From the NCBI GenBank assembly GCA_045807125.1, contig JBJMHZ010000035.1:1-64000 (forward strand): a DNA stretch of 64,000 bases. The letters run 5' to 3'. Shown piece by piece: positions 36,686-44,893 of the stretch. The DNA is from JBJMHZ01 sp045807125 (lineage in GTDB: Bacteria > Actinomycetota > Actinomycetes > JAWWOL01). The position numbers and the translations under genes are program-made. The stretch's first letter is position 1; each line of letters starts with the position of its first letter. The notes beneath the pieces were generated by a model. The model was given only the letters and a program-made list of their open reading frames with translations. It did no database searches and was not told where the DNA came from.

Positions 36686-36708
36686 ACGTGCCACCCACCA
36701 TGGCACGT
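36686..36708. promoter_or_regulatory. Inverted repeat upstream of the second regulator
   Basis: An 8-bp repeat ACGTGCCA-N7-TGGCACGT, overlapping a self-complementary GGCACGTGCC, lies 48-70 bp upstream of the regulator start and about 50 bp after the DUF3151 stop. It could be an operator or the DUF3151 terminator. Confidence 0.4.
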
Positions 36709-36756
36709 GCCGTTGGTGCGCGAAACCCGCCGAGCAGACGAGCGCCGGACCGCCGG

Positions 36757-37170
36757 TCAGCGCAGAGCGTCGGCCGCCTGTTGGTCGCTGTCCGAGAGGA
36801 ACGCCTTGCACCGCTGGGCTTCGTCGTCCTCGCCGATGGCCGCGGCGGCCCGGCCGAGCGCGTGCAGCGCGCGCAGGAACCCCCGGTTGGGCTCGTGCGA
36901 CCACGGGATGGGGCCGTGCCCCTTCCAGCCGCTGCGCCGCAGCGCGTCGAGGCCGCGGTGGTAGCCGGTGCGGGCGTAGGCGTACGACGCGACGACGTCG
37001 TCCGCCGCGAAGGCGCGATCGGCCAGCGCGGCCCACGGTGCGCAGGACGCCGGGTAGCGGCGCGCCACCTCGGCCGGGTCGCCGTCGGCGAGCGCGGCGC
37101 GCACCGGCGCGTCGTCGGGGAGCAGGGTCGGCGGCGGGCCGCCGAGCAGGTTGTCACCGGGCACGGTCAT
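36757..37170 (-). CDS. DUF3151 family protein
   Basis: A 137-residue cytoplasmic protein: NLLGGPPPTLLPDDAPVRAAL, WAALADRAFAADDVVASYAYARTGYHRGLD and GHGPIPWSHEPNRGFLRAL are characteristic of DUF3151, a conserved actinobacterial family of helical (TPR-like) proteins often found close to purA or fba. ATG 37170 begins the family sequence; the longer frame upstream is Arg-rich shadow. Function unknown. Confidence 0.9.
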   Translation of the reverse strand: MTVPGDNLLGGPPPTLLPDDAPVRAALADGDPAEVARRYPASCAPWAALADRAFAADDVVASYAYARTGYHRGLDALRRSGWKGHGPIPWSHEPNRGFLRALHALGRAAAAIGEDDEAQRCKAFLSDSDQQAADALR

Positions 37171-37235
37171 GGCTGCATTCTCGCCCCGCGAGCGGCCGGC
37201 GCACCGCCCGGGTCGGCGCCGGGTAACCTGCGCGG

Positions 37236-38435
37236 ATGGCCGATGAGTTCGCGCGGCCCATCGCCGCCGCATGGGTGTCGGACGGGACGACCGGCGCACG
37301 CAACTACGACGAGCTCTCGTCGTACGACGAGATCGCCGACGTCATCCGCGCGCGCCCGTCGTCGATGCTCGCCGTCGACATGCCGCATTGCGCTCCAGCG
37401 GATCGCGCCGCCGGCCGCTCGTTCTTCGACGCGCTGCCCGACGCGCCCGTCCGGCTGCAGCGGCTGAAGGACGAGGGCCGGTTCGCCCATGAGACCGACG
37501 TGGTGGTCCCGTACCGCATCGCGTCCGGCGACCACGCGTCGTACGGGGTCTGGCTGATGGTGTCGACCGAGGAGATCTCGACGTCCGCCGATGACCCGGG
37601 ACGCGTCATCCGCAACGAGGACGTCTTCCCCGAGAAGGTGCGCGAGCGGGTCGCGCTCACCGAGGCGCTCGGCCACCTCGTCAGCGCCGTGCTGCTGGTG
37701 CAGACCAGCGGCGGCGACGCGCTGACCGACGCGCTGCGCGAGTGGTGCGACCGGCACGAGCCGGCCGGGCGCGACGTCGACGACCACGGCCAGGTGCACG
37801 AGGTGTGGGTGATGGGGCCGTCGGCCGAGCGCGACCGGCTGCTCGACATCGTCAACACCAGCGCCATGATCGTGGCCGACGGCAACCACCGCAGCCTCGC
37901 CGCCCAGCAGGCGCAGCTGCCCGCGTTCCTCGCCGTGGTCACCGCGTCCGAGTCGGTGGTGATCCGCCCGTACAACCGGTTGCTGCGCGACCTCGGCATC
38001 TCGGTGGACGAGCTGCTGGACCGGTTCGCCGCCGCCGGGTGCACGGTCGGGCAGCTCGACCGGCCGGCCGCGATCCCGGCCGCCGGCGGCCAGGTCGAGG
38101 TCTACGCGGGCGGCCGGTCCTACGCGGTCCGGCTGCCCGAGGCGCACGGATCCGTCGTCGACCGCATGGACCACTCCGTCGTCGAGCGCGTCCTCCTCGC
38201 CGACGCGCTCGGCCTCGCGCCGGACGACGAGCGGATCGCCTACATCGGCGGCGACTACGGGCCGGAGTGGCTGCGCGCGGAGGTCGACGCCGGCCGCGCG
38301 GTCGCGGCCGTTCTCATCGCGCCGGTGTCGACCGACGAGTTCGTCCGGGTGAACGAGGAGCGGATGAGGATGCCGCGCAAGTCCACGTGGTTCACGCCGA
38401 AGGCCCGCGCCGGCCTGGTGCTCGCCGAGCTCTAG
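37236..38435 (+). CDS. DUF1015 family protein
   Basis: A 399-residue protein. It has NYDELSSYDEIADVIRARPSSMLAVDMPHC near the N-terminus (family pattern YDxIS..E...) and VADGNHRSLAAQQAQLPAFLAVVTAS in the middle, where the DGNHR motif is the family hallmark (GHHR-like). The C-terminus GRAVAAVLIAPVSTDEFVRVNEERMRMPRKSTWFTPK is also typical. DUF1015 proteins are conserved but uncharacterised in this setting. It is divergent from DUF3151 with a 65-bp gap. Confidence 0.88.
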   Translation: MADEFARPIAAAWVSDGTTGARNYDELSSYDEIADVIRARPSSMLAVDMPHCAPADRAAGRSFFDALPDAPVRLQRLKDEGRFAHETDVVVPYRIASGDHASYGVWLMVSTEEISTSADDPGRVIRNEDVFPEKVRERVALTEALGHLVSAVLLVQTSGGDALTDALREWCDRHEPAGRDVDDHGQVHEVWVMGPSAERDRLLDIVNTSAMIVADGNHRSLAAQQAQLPAFLAVVTASESVVIRPYNRLLRDLGISVDELLDRFAAAGCTVGQLDRPAAIPAAGGQVEVYAGGRSYAVRLPEAHGSVVDRMDHSVVERVLLADALGLAPDDERIAYIGGDYGPEWLRAEVDAGRAVAAVLIAPVSTDEFVRVNEERMRMPRKSTWFTPKARAGLVLAEL

Positions 38436-38558
38436 GTCGTCCTGACCCTGACGAGCTGACGCCGGTCGACCCCATCCAGCACCTGGCGGTGGGCCGGCAC
38501 TCCGCTAGGTTGGCGGCAGCCGGCTTCGCCCACGGTGCCGGCGCGCGAGGAGGCTGGC

Positions 38559-39383
38559 ATGCCGTTCCGGGCATCCGCGGGCATCACCCGCGAATGGCGG
38601 CACTTCCGGTTCGAGGTCGACGACGGGGTCGCGACGCTCACCCTCGACCGGCCCGACCGGCTCAACGCGCTCACCTTCGACGTCTACGCCGACCTGCGCG
38701 ACCTGCTGCGCGAGCTGCCGCACCGCGCCGACGTCCGGACGCTCGTCATCACCGGCGCGGGTCGCGGCTTCTGCTCCGGCGGCGACGTGGACGAGATCAT
38801 CGGCGAGCTGCTGCGCAAGCCGACGAACGAGCTCCTCGAGTTCACCAGGATGACCGGCGCCGTGGTGCAAGCGATGCGCGAGTGCCCTCAGCCGATCGTC
38901 GCGGCCGTCAACGGCACGGCTGCCGGCGCGGGCTCGGTCATCGCGCTGGCCGCCGACATCCGGCTGCTGGCCCGGTCGGCGACGTTCGCGTTCCTGTTCA
39001 CGAAGGTGGGCCTCGCCGGGGCCGACATGGGCTCGGCGTACCTGCTGCCGCGCGTCGTCGGGCTCGGCAGGGCCAGCGAGATCCTGCTGCTCGGCGACAC
39101 CGTGCGGGCGGAGGAGGCCGTGGCGATGGGCCTCGCCTCGCGGGTGGTCGACGACGAGGCGCTCCCGGCGGAGGCAGCAGCGCTCGCCAGGCGGCTCGCG
39201 GACGGGCCGGCCCTCGCGTACGCCAACACCAAGCTGCTGCTCTCGCGCGAGCTCGACATGGACCTCGCCGGTGCGCTCGAGCTCGAGGCGATGACGCAGG
39301 CACTGCTGATGCACACCGACGACCACCGCGAGTTCCATGCCGCGTTCACCGAGGAGCGCCGTCCCCGCTGGACCGGGCGATGA
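38559..39383 (+). CDS. Enoyl-CoA hydratase/isomerase family protein
   Basis: A 274-residue crotonase-fold enzyme. It has LDRPDRLNALTFDVYADLRDL, the oxyanion-hole motifs GRGFCSGGDVDEI and NGTAAGAGSVIALAADI, and FTKVGLAGADMGSAYLLPRVVG, where acidic residues replace the usual catalytic Glu positions. GAGGAGG precedes the ATG at 38559. It overlaps the RidA gene by 4 bp. The substrate is likely an alicyclic or aromatic-derived CoA ester of the neighbouring degradation cluster. Confidence 0.9.
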   Translation: MPFRASAGITREWRHFRFEVDDGVATLTLDRPDRLNALTFDVYADLRDLLRELPHRADVRTLVITGAGRGFCSGGDVDEIIGELLRKPTNELLEFTRMTGAVVQAMRECPQPIVAAVNGTAAGAGSVIALAADIRLLARSATFAFLFTKVGLAGADMGSAYLLPRVVGLGRASEILLLGDTVRAEEAVAMGLASRVVDDEALPAEAAALARRLADGPALAYANTKLLLSRELDMDLAGALELEAMTQALLMHTDDHREFHAAFTEERRPRWTGR

Positions 39384-39790
39384 GCGGGACGCCGCACCAG
39401 ATCGTCAATCCGCCGTCGATGGCGCCGGCAGTGGGCTTCGCGCATGCGGTGGTCGCGGCGCCCGGCCGGCTCGTCATGCTGGGCGGTCAGACCGCGCAGG
39501 CGCCCGACGGGTCGATCGCCGGCACGACCCTCGTCGAGCAGTGGGACCGCGCGGCAGCCAACCTCGTGACGGCGCTGGACGCGGTCGGTGCGCGGCCCGA
39601 GCACCTCACGTCGCTCGTCATCTGCACGACCGACATGGCGGCGTACCGCTCGTCGTTGCCCGAGATCGGTGAGGCCTACCGCCGGCACCTGGGCCGGCAC
39701 TACCCCGCGATGGCGCTGATCGGCGTGCGGGAGCTGTTCGACCCGGCCGCGCTGGTCGAGCTCGTCGCCACCGCCATCGTGCCTGACTGA
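39380..39790 (+). CDS. RidA/YjgF family enamine-imine deaminase-like protein
   Basis: A 136-residue protein: VVAAPGRLVMLGGQTAQAPDG, WDRAAANLVTALDAVGARPEHL, and VRELFDPAALVELVATAIV in place of the usual VxxLxxPxxLVEIEAIA; an Arg that could act as the carboxylate-binding residue is present in GVRELF. The ATG overlaps the enoyl-CoA hydratase stop (ATGA). RidA proteins hydrolyse reactive enamines/imines to ketones. In this cluster it could remove the amino group from intermediates of 2-aminobenzoyl-CoA degradation (inference). Confidence 0.88.
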   Translation: MSGTPHQIVNPPSMAPAVGFAHAVVAAPGRLVMLGGQTAQAPDGSIAGTTLVEQWDRAAANLVTALDAVGARPEHLTSLVICTTDMAAYRSSLPEIGEAYRRHLGRHYPAMALIGVRELFDPAALVELVATAIVPD

Positions 39791-39799
39791 GCGAGACGG

Positions 39800-40954
39800 T
39801 CAGCGGTAGAGCTCGCGGGCGATGATCGTGCGCTGCACCTCGCTGGCGCCCTCGTAGATGCGCGGCGCCCGCACCTCGCGGTAGAGGTGCTCGAGCGGGT
39901 GCCCGCGCTGCAGCGCCCGCGCGCCGCAGATCTGTACGGCGGCATCGACGACGTACTGCGCGGTCTCGGTGGCGAGGAGCTTCGCCATCGCGGCGCGCAT
40001 CGTCACGCCCGGCTCGCCACGGTCGTACGCGGCAGCGGCGGCCAGGACGAGCAGGCGAGCCGCTTCCGTACGGGTCGCCATCTCGGCCAGCTGGTGCGAG
40101 ACGCCCTGCATCGCGCGCAGCGGCGCGCCGAACGCGACCCGGTTGCCGGCATGCTCGATCGCGATGTCGAGCGCCGCCCGCGCCATGCCCACCGCGAACG
40201 CTCCGACGCTCGGCCGGAACAGGTCGAGGGTGCGCATCGCGACCCGGAAGCCGTCGCCGACCTCACCGAGCACGCACTCGTCGGGCACGTGGACGCCGTC
40301 GAAGGTCAGGCGCCCGATCGGGTGCGGCGCGACCAGCTCGAGCCGCTCGCCACCGAGCCCGGGACTGGCGCCGTCGACCGCGAACGCGGTCACGCCCCGC
40401 GAGCCGGTGCCCGGCGTCGTACGGGCGAAGACGCTGTAGACGTCGGCCTGCGGCGCATTGGAGATCCAGATCTTCTCGCCGTGCAGCAGCCAGCCACCGT
40501 GGAACCGGTCCGCGCGCAGCTGGAGCGCGCCGGCGTCGGACCCGGCCTCGGGCTCGGTGAGCGCGAACGCGGCGACCGCCTCGCCGGCGACCACCCTCGG
40601 CACCACGCGATCGATCAGCTCGCGGCGGCCGGACTGCAGGATCGGGTAGGTGCCAAGGCCCTGCAGGGCGAGCGCCGTCTCCGCCTCGGTGCACGCCTGG
40701 GCGAGCGATTCGCGCAGCAGGCACAGCTCGATCGAGCGCACGTGGTCGGGCTGCGAGCCGCCCGCGTCCACCGGGAACAGCCGGGCAAGGAGTCCGGCCT
40801 GCGCCATCGCCGCCAGCAGCGGGCGGTTGACATCGCCCGGCCGGCCGCGCGCGGCGATCGGCACCAGCACCTCGGCCGCCGTCGCGCGCACCTCGGCGCA
40901 CAACGCCTCCTGCGCCGCCGTCAGGGCGAACAGCGGCGCCCCCTCGTCGGTCAC
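39800..40954 (-). CDS. Acyl-CoA dehydrogenase
   Basis: A 384-residue FAD enzyme. Motifs: AFALTEPEAGSDAGALQLRAD (FAD/substrate signature), GEKIWISNAPQADVYSVFART and the C-terminal QICGARALQRGHPLEHLYREVRAPRIYEGASEVQRTIIARE, which includes the Glu region used as catalytic base. The GTG at 40954 overlaps the stop of the bifunctional monooxygenase by 4 bp, so translation is coupled. It probably oxidises an alicyclic acyl-CoA of the pathway. Confidence 0.93.
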   Translation of the reverse strand: MTDEGAPLFALTAAQEALCAEVRATAAEVLVPIAARGRPGDVNRPLLAAMAQAGLLARLFPVDAGGSQPDHVRSIELCLLRESLAQACTEAETALALQGLGTYPILQSGRRELIDRVVPRVVAGEAVAAFALTEPEAGSDAGALQLRADRFHGGWLLHGEKIWISNAPQADVYSVFARTTPGTGSRGVTAFAVDGASPGLGGERLELVAPHPIGRLTFDGVHVPDECVLGEVGDGFRVAMRTLDLFRPSVGAFAVGMARAALDIAIEHAGNRVAFGAPLRAMQGVSHQLAEMATRTEAARLLVLAAAAAYDRGEPGVTMRAAMAKLLATETAQYVVDAAVQICGARALQRGHPLEHLYREVRAPRIYEGASEVQRTIIARELYR

Positions 40955-43236
40955 GGGTGCTGCTCCCGGCGCCTCGCGGTCTTGCCGGAGAGGTACTGCG
41001 GCGGCCACCAGTGCTGCTGATGGCCGAGGTCGATCGACGCGTTGAGCGTCCAGTACGGGTCGACCAGGTGCGGCCGGGCCAGGGCGCAGAGGTCGGCGCG
41101 GCCGGCCATGATAATGGTATTGGCGTCGTCGACGCTGGCGACCGCGCCCACCGTCATCGTCGGGATGCCGACCTCCTGCCGGATGCGGTCGGCGAACGGC
41201 GTCTGGTAGAGGCGGCCGTAGCGCGGCCGCTGCTCAGCGTGCACCTGCCCCGTGGACACGTCGACGAGGTCGCACCCGTGCTTGGCCAGCATCGCGGCGA
41301 AGGCGACCGCGTCGTCACCGGTGAAGCCGCCGTCGACCCAGTCGGTGGCCGAGATGCGCACCGACAGCGGGCGCTCGACCGGCCACGCGGCCCGTACGGC
41401 GTCGAGCACCTCGAGCGGGTAGCGGGCGCGCGACTCGAGCGAGCCGCCGTACCGGTCGGTGCGCTGATTGGCGAGCGGCGACAGGAAGGTCGAGAGCAGG
41501 TAGCCGTGAGCGTAGTGCAGCTCGAGCATGTCGAACCCAGCGTCGGCCCCGCGCCGCGCGGCGGCGACGAACTCGGCGCGCACCCGGTTCATGTCGTCGA
41601 GGGTCATCCGGCGCGGGACCTGGTTGACCGGCTTGTAGCGGATGGCGGAGGGCGCCATGACCTCCCAGTTGCCGTCGTCGAGCGGCAGGTCCTCGCCCTC
41701 CCACATGCGCTTCGTCGAGCCCTTGCGCCCGGAGTGGCCCAGCTGCAGCGCGATCTTGTTGGGCGTCCATGCGTGGACGAAGTCGACGATGCGCGCGAAG
41801 GCCGCCGCCTGCTCGTCGTTCCACAGCCCGCAGCAGCCCGGCGTGATGCGTCCCTCCGGCGAGACGCACGTCATCTCGGTGAACACCAGGCCGGCGCCGC
41901 CGACCGCGCGCGAGCCCCAGTGCACGAGGTGCCAGTCGTTGGGCACCCCGTCGACGGCGGAGTACTGCGCCATCGGCGAGACCACGATGCGGTTGCGGAG
42001 CTCCATCCCGCGCAAGCGGTAGGGATAGAACATCGGCGGCGTGCCGTCGTCGACGTCGAGCCCCGCCTCGCGGGCGCGCGTCGCGAGCCACCGGTCGAGC
42101 CCCCGGACGAACTCAGGGTCGCGCAGCTTGAGGTTGTCGTACGTGACCCGCTGGCTCCTCGTGAGCAGCTGGAAGCAGAACTGCTCGAACTCCAGCCGCG
42201 CGTAGCGCGAGACGCTCTCGAACCAGTCGAGACTGGTCTGCGCGGCCCGCTGGACGCTGGCCACCGCTGCGCGCCGGTCGTCCTCGTACGCCTTCAGCGC
42301 GGTGCCGACGTCGCCCGGGTGAGCAGCGAGCGCGTCGGCGAGCGCGATGGCGTCCTCCATGGCGAGCTTCGTGCCCGAGCCGATCGAGAAGTGCGCGGTG
42401 TGCGCGGCATCGCCGACCAGCACGACGTTGCCGTGCTGCCAGGTCGCGTTGCGGACGGTGCGGAACTCCAGCCACTTGGAGTTGTTGGACAGCAGGCGAT
42501 GGCCCTGCAGCACGTCGGCGAAGAGCTCCTCGCAGAACCGCACGCTCGCCTCGTCGGACGCTCCTGGTCGCTGCTCGACCGCGGCCGCGTTGCGGTCCAG
42601 GCCGGCGCGCTGCCAGGTGCCCGGGTCGGTCTCGACGATGAACGTCGCGTGCCCGTCGTCGTACGGATAGACGTGCGCCTGGAAAAGGCCGTGCGGCGTC
42701 TCGGCGAACAGGAAGGTGAAGACGTCGAAGGGCCGAGCGGTGCCGAGCCAGATGTACTTGCTCCGATGGGTCTCGATCTCGGGCTCGAAGGCGTGCGCGA
42801 GCTCGCGGCGGACGAACGAGTTGACGCCGTCGGCCGCCACGATCACGTCGTAGCCGGAGAGCTCGGCCAGATCGTGGATCTCGTGCCGGTGGTGCAGGCG
42901 CACGCCGAGCTCGGTGGCCCGACCGGCCAGGATGCGCAGCAGCTCGACCCTGGCCAGGGCGGCGAACGCGTGACCGTCCGAGCGCATCGAGCGGCCGCGG
43001 AAGTGCATGTCGATGGCCGTCCAGTAGCAGAACCGCTCCTCGATCCGCCTGATCGACTCGGGGTCGGCGTGCGCGATGTTGTCCAACGTCTCCTGGCTGA
43101 AGACCACGCCGAAGCCGAACGTGTCGTCCGGCGCGTTCCGCTCCAGCACGTCGATCTCGTGGGACGGGTCGGCGCGCTTGAGCAGGATCGAGAGGAAGAG
43201 CCCGGCCGGCCCGCCGCCGACGACCGCGACCCTCAT
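40951..43236 (-). CDS. Bifunctional flavin monooxygenase/OYE-type reductase (2-aminobenzoyl-CoA or salicylyl-CoA type)
   Basis: A 761-residue fusion. The N-terminal part (1-375) is an FAD aromatic hydroxylase: VAVVGGGPAGLFLSILLKRA, and GDAAHTAHFSIGSGTKLAMEDA near residue 285. The C-terminal part (about 395-750) is an old-yellow-enzyme domain: NRIVVSPMAQYSAVDG, LQLGHSGRKGS, ELHYAHGYLLSTFLSPLANQ, RTDRYGGSLE and MTVGAV. The same fusion is known as 2-aminobenzoyl-CoA monooxygenase/reductase in Azoarcus (hydroxylation plus ring reduction of anthraniloyl-CoA), and databases name homologues salicylyl-CoA 5-hydroxylase/oxidoreductase. Adjacent RidA, acyl-CoA dehydrogenases and hydratase favour the aminobenzoate reading. 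Confidence 0.88.
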   Translation of the reverse strand: MRVAVVGGGPAGLFLSILLKRADPSHEIDVLERNAPDDTFGFGVVFSQETLDNIAHADPESIRRIEERFCYWTAIDMHFRGRSMRSDGHAFAALARVELLRILAGRATELGVRLHHRHEIHDLAELSGYDVIVAADGVNSFVRRELAHAFEPEIETHRSKYIWLGTARPFDVFTFLFAETPHGLFQAHVYPYDDGHATFIVETDPGTWQRAGLDRNAAAVEQRPGASDEASVRFCEELFADVLQGHRLLSNNSKWLEFRTVRNATWQHGNVVLVGDAAHTAHFSIGSGTKLAMEDAIALADALAAHPGDVGTALKAYEDDRRAAVASVQRAAQTSLDWFESVSRYARLEFEQFCFQLLTRSQRVTYDNLKLRDPEFVRGLDRWLATRAREAGLDVDDGTPPMFYPYRLRGMELRNRIVVSPMAQYSAVDGVPNDWHLVHWGSRAVGGAGLVFTEMTCVSPEGRITPGCCGLWNDEQAAAFARIVDFVHAWTPNKIALQLGHSGRKGSTKRMWEGEDLPLDDGNWEVMAPSAIRYKPVNQVPRRMTLDDMNRVRAEFVAAARRGADAGFDMLELHYAHGYLLSTFLSPLANQRTDRYGGSLESRARYPLEVLDAVRAAWPVERPLSVRISATDWVDGGFTGDDAVAFAAMLAKHGCDLVDVSTGQVHAEQRPRYGRLYQTPFADRIRQEVGIPTMTVGAVASVDDANTIIMAGRADLCALARPHLVDPYWTLNASIDLGHQQHWWPPQYLSGKTARRREQHP

Positions 43237-43246
43237 CGCTGCCCCA

Positions 43247-43462
43247 TCAGACGCCGACGTCGAGCAGGTGCTCGTACGCGAGGCCGAGGTCGTTGACGGC
43301 CTGGGCGAGCGCGGCCAGGGCATGCCGCACGTTGGCGGTCACGCACGGGGCGAGCGCGCCGTCGGCGGCCAACCCGCGCAGCGCACCGTACGCGTCGAGC
43401 AGCGCCGCCTCGTCGGCCGACAGCTCGCGCCCGACGAGGTCGGTGCGCTTCGCGTCGCTCAT
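43247..43462 (-). CDS. Small 71-residue protein of the aromatic cluster, unknown function
   Basis: Starts at ATG 43462, which overlaps the stop of the CoA-ligase gene (ATGA), and ends 10 bp before the monooxygenase start, so it is locked inside the operon. Sequence features: LSADEAALLDAYGALRGLAADG and VTANVRHALAALAQAVNDLG, an all-helical profile with one Cys and no signal peptide. It could be a subunit or chaperone-like partner of a neighbouring enzyme; no family was recognised. Confidence 0.75.
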   Translation of the reverse strand: MSDAKRTDLVGRELSADEAALLDAYGALRGLAADGALAPCVTANVRHALAALAQAVNDLGLAYEHLLDVGV

Positions 43463-44871
43463 CGCTGGCCTCCCTGCTCGCTGATGGGTCCGGTGGTTGG
43501 CCCGCTGGTGGGAGCGGTGGTGGCGTGCTCCTGCTTGGGGCGCAGGTCGTGCAGCCGGCGCGCCTTGAGCTCGAAGCGCGGCAGCTCGCCGGCCCCGGCC
43601 CGGACGACCTGGAAGCGCAGCCCTTCGTGGGCCTCGGCCAGCTCGCGGCCGATCTGCTCGGCGAGCGCGTCCCACCTTGCCTCGTCGATGCCGTCGACGC
43701 ACTCGCACTTGAGCCAGATCTCGTCGCGCAGGCCGTCCCGCGTGATCTCGATGCGGAACTCGTCGATCTCGCGGTGGCCGCGCACGATCGCCTCGACCGC
43801 GCGCCCGTAGACGTTGGTGCCCCTGACCAGCTTCATGTCATCGACGCGGCCCTGCACGCCGCCCTCGTAGATGTCGAAGGTGCGGCCGCACCGGCACCGG
43901 TCGTGCGGCACCCGCACGACGAGGTCGCTCGTCCGGTAGCGGATCAGCGGGATCATCGACCGGCCGAACGACGTGACGACGCGCTCGCCCAGCTCGCCGT
44001 ACGGCACCGGCTCCAGCGTCACCGGGTCGACGACCTCCTCGAGCACGTGGTCCTCGATGATGTGGGCGCCGCCGGGCTGGTGGCTGCACTCGAACATGAA
44101 GATGGTCGAGATCTCAGTCATCCCCGCGGTGTCGTACGCCTTGGCGCCCCACATCTCCTCGATGAGCCGCTTGGTCTCGGGGATCGATCCGGCCGGCTCG
44201 CCGGACAGCAGCACCGTGCGCACCGGCAGGGCGGCCAGGTCGATGCCGAGCTGCTTGGCCTCCTGCGCCAGCCGCATGGCGTACGTCGGCGTCGACGCCA
44301 CCATGGTCGCGCCGAAGTCGGCGATCTGCTTGACCCGCATGTCGGTGGTCTGCGCGCCGCCAGGGATCACGAGCGCGCCGAGCTTCTCCAGCCCGTAGTG
44401 CACGCCCCAGAAACCGATGAACGAACCGTAGCCGAAGGCGATGTAGGCGATGTCGCGTGGCCGCACGCCCATCGCCCAGAGCCCGTAGCACCACATCTCG
44501 GCGGCCCACTGCCAGTCCTTGCGGCCGTCCAGCGCCCGCAGCGGCATGCGTCCGGTCGTGCCGCTGGTGGTGTGCAGCCGGATCGCCTGTTCGGCGCCGG
44601 CGACCGGCAGCTCGCCGTACGGGGGCAGGACCGCCTGCGAGGTCATCCACTCCTCGCGGGTGAGCAAGGGCAACCGGCGGAGGCCGTCGTACGAGCGCAG
44701 CTCGCCCGGCCCGACCCCTGCCTCCTTGAGCGTGCGCTGGTAGTGCGGGCTGCGCGCCAGCGCCCACTCGACGACCCGGCGCAGCTTCGCGAGCTGAAGC
44801 TGCCGCAGCTCGTCGCGCGGCATCGTCTCGACCTTGGGGTTCCAGTACGGTGACTCGCTCGCGATGCTCAC
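43459..44871 (-). CDS. Phenylacetate-CoA ligase family protein (aromatic acid-CoA ligase)
   Basis: A 470-residue PaaK-type adenylate-forming enzyme. The P-loop reads HTTSGTTGRMPL; further motifs are YDTAGMTEIST and YRTSDLVVRV (with the CRCGRT cysteine pair of the PaaK fold), and KLVRGTNVYGRAVEAIV. The C-terminus ends in a Thr/Pro/Ser-rich tail. In this operon it should activate the aromatic acid consumed by the bifunctional monooxygenase, probably 2-aminobenzoate or salicylate. It overlaps the 71-residue gene downstream. Confidence 0.9.
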   Translation of the reverse strand: MSIASESPYWNPKVETMPRDELRQLQLAKLRRVVEWALARSPHYQRTLKEAGVGPGELRSYDGLRRLPLLTREEWMTSQAVLPPYGELPVAGAEQAIRLHTTSGTTGRMPLRALDGRKDWQWAAEMWCYGLWAMGVRPRDIAYIAFGYGSFIGFWGVHYGLEKLGALVIPGGAQTTDMRVKQIADFGATMVASTPTYAMRLAQEAKQLGIDLAALPVRTVLLSGEPAGSIPETKRLIEEMWGAKAYDTAGMTEISTIFMFECSHQPGGAHIIEDHVLEEVVDPVTLEPVPYGELGERVVTSFGRSMIPLIRYRTSDLVVRVPHDRCRCGRTFDIYEGGVQGRVDDMKLVRGTNVYGRAVEAIVRGHREIDEFRIEITRDGLRDEIWLKCECVDGIDEARWDALAEQIGRELAEAHEGLRFQVVRAGAGELPRFELKARRLHDLRPKQEHATTAPTSGPTTGPISEQGGQR

Positions 44872-44893
44872 GGATGCCCTGCCCCTCCGGGGA

